Positions 63,818 through 64,000 of a stretch of 64,000 nucleotides of DNA are shown here, piece by piece (position 1 is the first letter of the stretch; each line of letters begins with the position of its first letter). The notes beneath the pieces were generated by a model. It saw nothing but the letters and a program-made list of their open reading frames with translations. It searched no databases and was not told the DNA's origin. The stretch is from Mesorhizobium sp. (GTDB taxonomy: Bacteria; Pseudomonadota; Alphaproteobacteria; Rhizobiales; Rhizobiaceae). Made by a program: the position numbers and the translations under genes. The DNA is taken from positions 3,138 through 67,137 of the forward strand of contig JAPUFC010000048.1 of assembly GCA_027492275.1 (NCBI GenBank), read 5' to 3'.

Positions 63818-64000
63818 CTAGGGCGTGACCCTCAGCCTGCGCGGCAGGCCCGGTCCGACAACGGCGCTCATCTGCCGGACCGTGACATCGAGCCCTGCCG
63901 GCGGCGTGCCGAAATCGGCGGCCAGCATCGCCGCCGAATAGGCGAAAGCGGGCTGCGTCACGATGGCGGTACGGACCACCGCGCCGCCGACGGGCGCCAC
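63818..64000 (-). CDS. 3' end of an unidentified gene, cut by the window edge
   Basis: About 60 codons with a clean stop at 63818 run off the window. The visible part (VVRTAIVTQPAFAYSAAMLAADFGTPPAGL, then VRQMSAVVGPGLPRR) matches no family I can name. A GTG at the very edge is in frame, but the gene probably starts beyond it. The small membrane protein begins 20 bases after its stop, so the two may be cotranscribed. Confidence 0.5.
   Translation of the reverse strand: MAPVGGAVVRTAIVTQPAFAYSAAMLAADFGTPPAGLDVTVRQMSAVVGPGLPRRLRVTP

Noticed and set aside
63582-64000. Prophage or gene-transfer-agent edge at the right end of the window
   Set aside because: The only support is a small membrane protein and an unrecognised fragment; no capsid, portal, terminase or integrase is visible, so I do not claim one.

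Overview
The window is a contiguous piece of a GC-rich alphaproteobacterial chromosome. Gene content and order (ropA-type porins, a FeuP/FeuQ-like pair, a PleC-like kinase near glnE, ccmIEFH-degP-two-component-glnE, PccR-type control of propionyl-CoA carboxylase) point to the Hyphomicrobiales, most likely Phyllobacteriaceae (Mesorhizobium and relatives). The assignment rests on family recognition, not on a database search. Almost every base is in a gene, spacings are short, and I see no insertion sequence, integrase, CRISPR array or rRNA operon.

Region by region. 89-6609 (minus): acpS-lepB-rnc-era, pyrE, a bifunctional RelA/SpoT enzyme and rpoZ, with large inverted-repeat elements around pyrE. 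6844-10306: a NYN-domain protein and a family 5 uracil-DNA glycosylase (plus), then a methyltransferase, smpB and dapA (minus). 10533-15565 (plus): a lytic transglycosylase lipoprotein, then a coupled alpha/beta hydrolase-glycosyltransferase-SET unit. 15545-19442: Na/Pi cotransporter, NUDIX hydrolase, a lipoprotein esterase and tRNA-Ser(GCT). 19819-24807: two tandem RopA-type porins sharing a nearly identical 528-bp 5' tract, an aminotransferase and a small protein. 24836-33331: a propionate/branched-chain acyl-CoA module (pccR divergent from pccB-pccA-mutB, then an isovaleryl-CoA dehydrogenase). 33394-39560: small and conserved hypothetical genes, AMP nucleosidase, a membrane-anchored EEP-family protein and a putative secreted protease. 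39645-46246: ETF-ubiquinone oxidoreductase, a family 4 uracil-DNA glycosylase, a DMT transporter and aminopeptidase N. 46497-60451: PleC-like kinase, EF-hand protein, and the minus-strand block ccmI-ccmE-ccmF-ccmH-degP-response regulator-kinase-glnE. 60543-64000 (minus): an outer-membrane lipoprotein, a feuN-feuP-feuQ-like cluster, a small membrane protein and a gene cut by the window edge.

Most of this is core metabolism and envelope biology. The least ordinary observations are: (i) a 16-bp direct-repeat box (TGAAC-N6-TGAAC, 14/16 identical between copies) in front of both the feuN-like gene and an operon of two tiny membrane or exported proteins, one only 56 aa, suggesting a local two-component regulon; (ii) six GANTC (CcrM-type) sites within 104 bp upstream of the PleC-like kinase; (iii) a gene-conversion-like tract between the porins; (iv) a family 4 uracil-DNA glycosylase that has lost two of its four Fe-S cysteines; and (v) a FeuQ-like kinase with no ordinary start codon where one is expected. 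No wholly new multi-gene system is evident.
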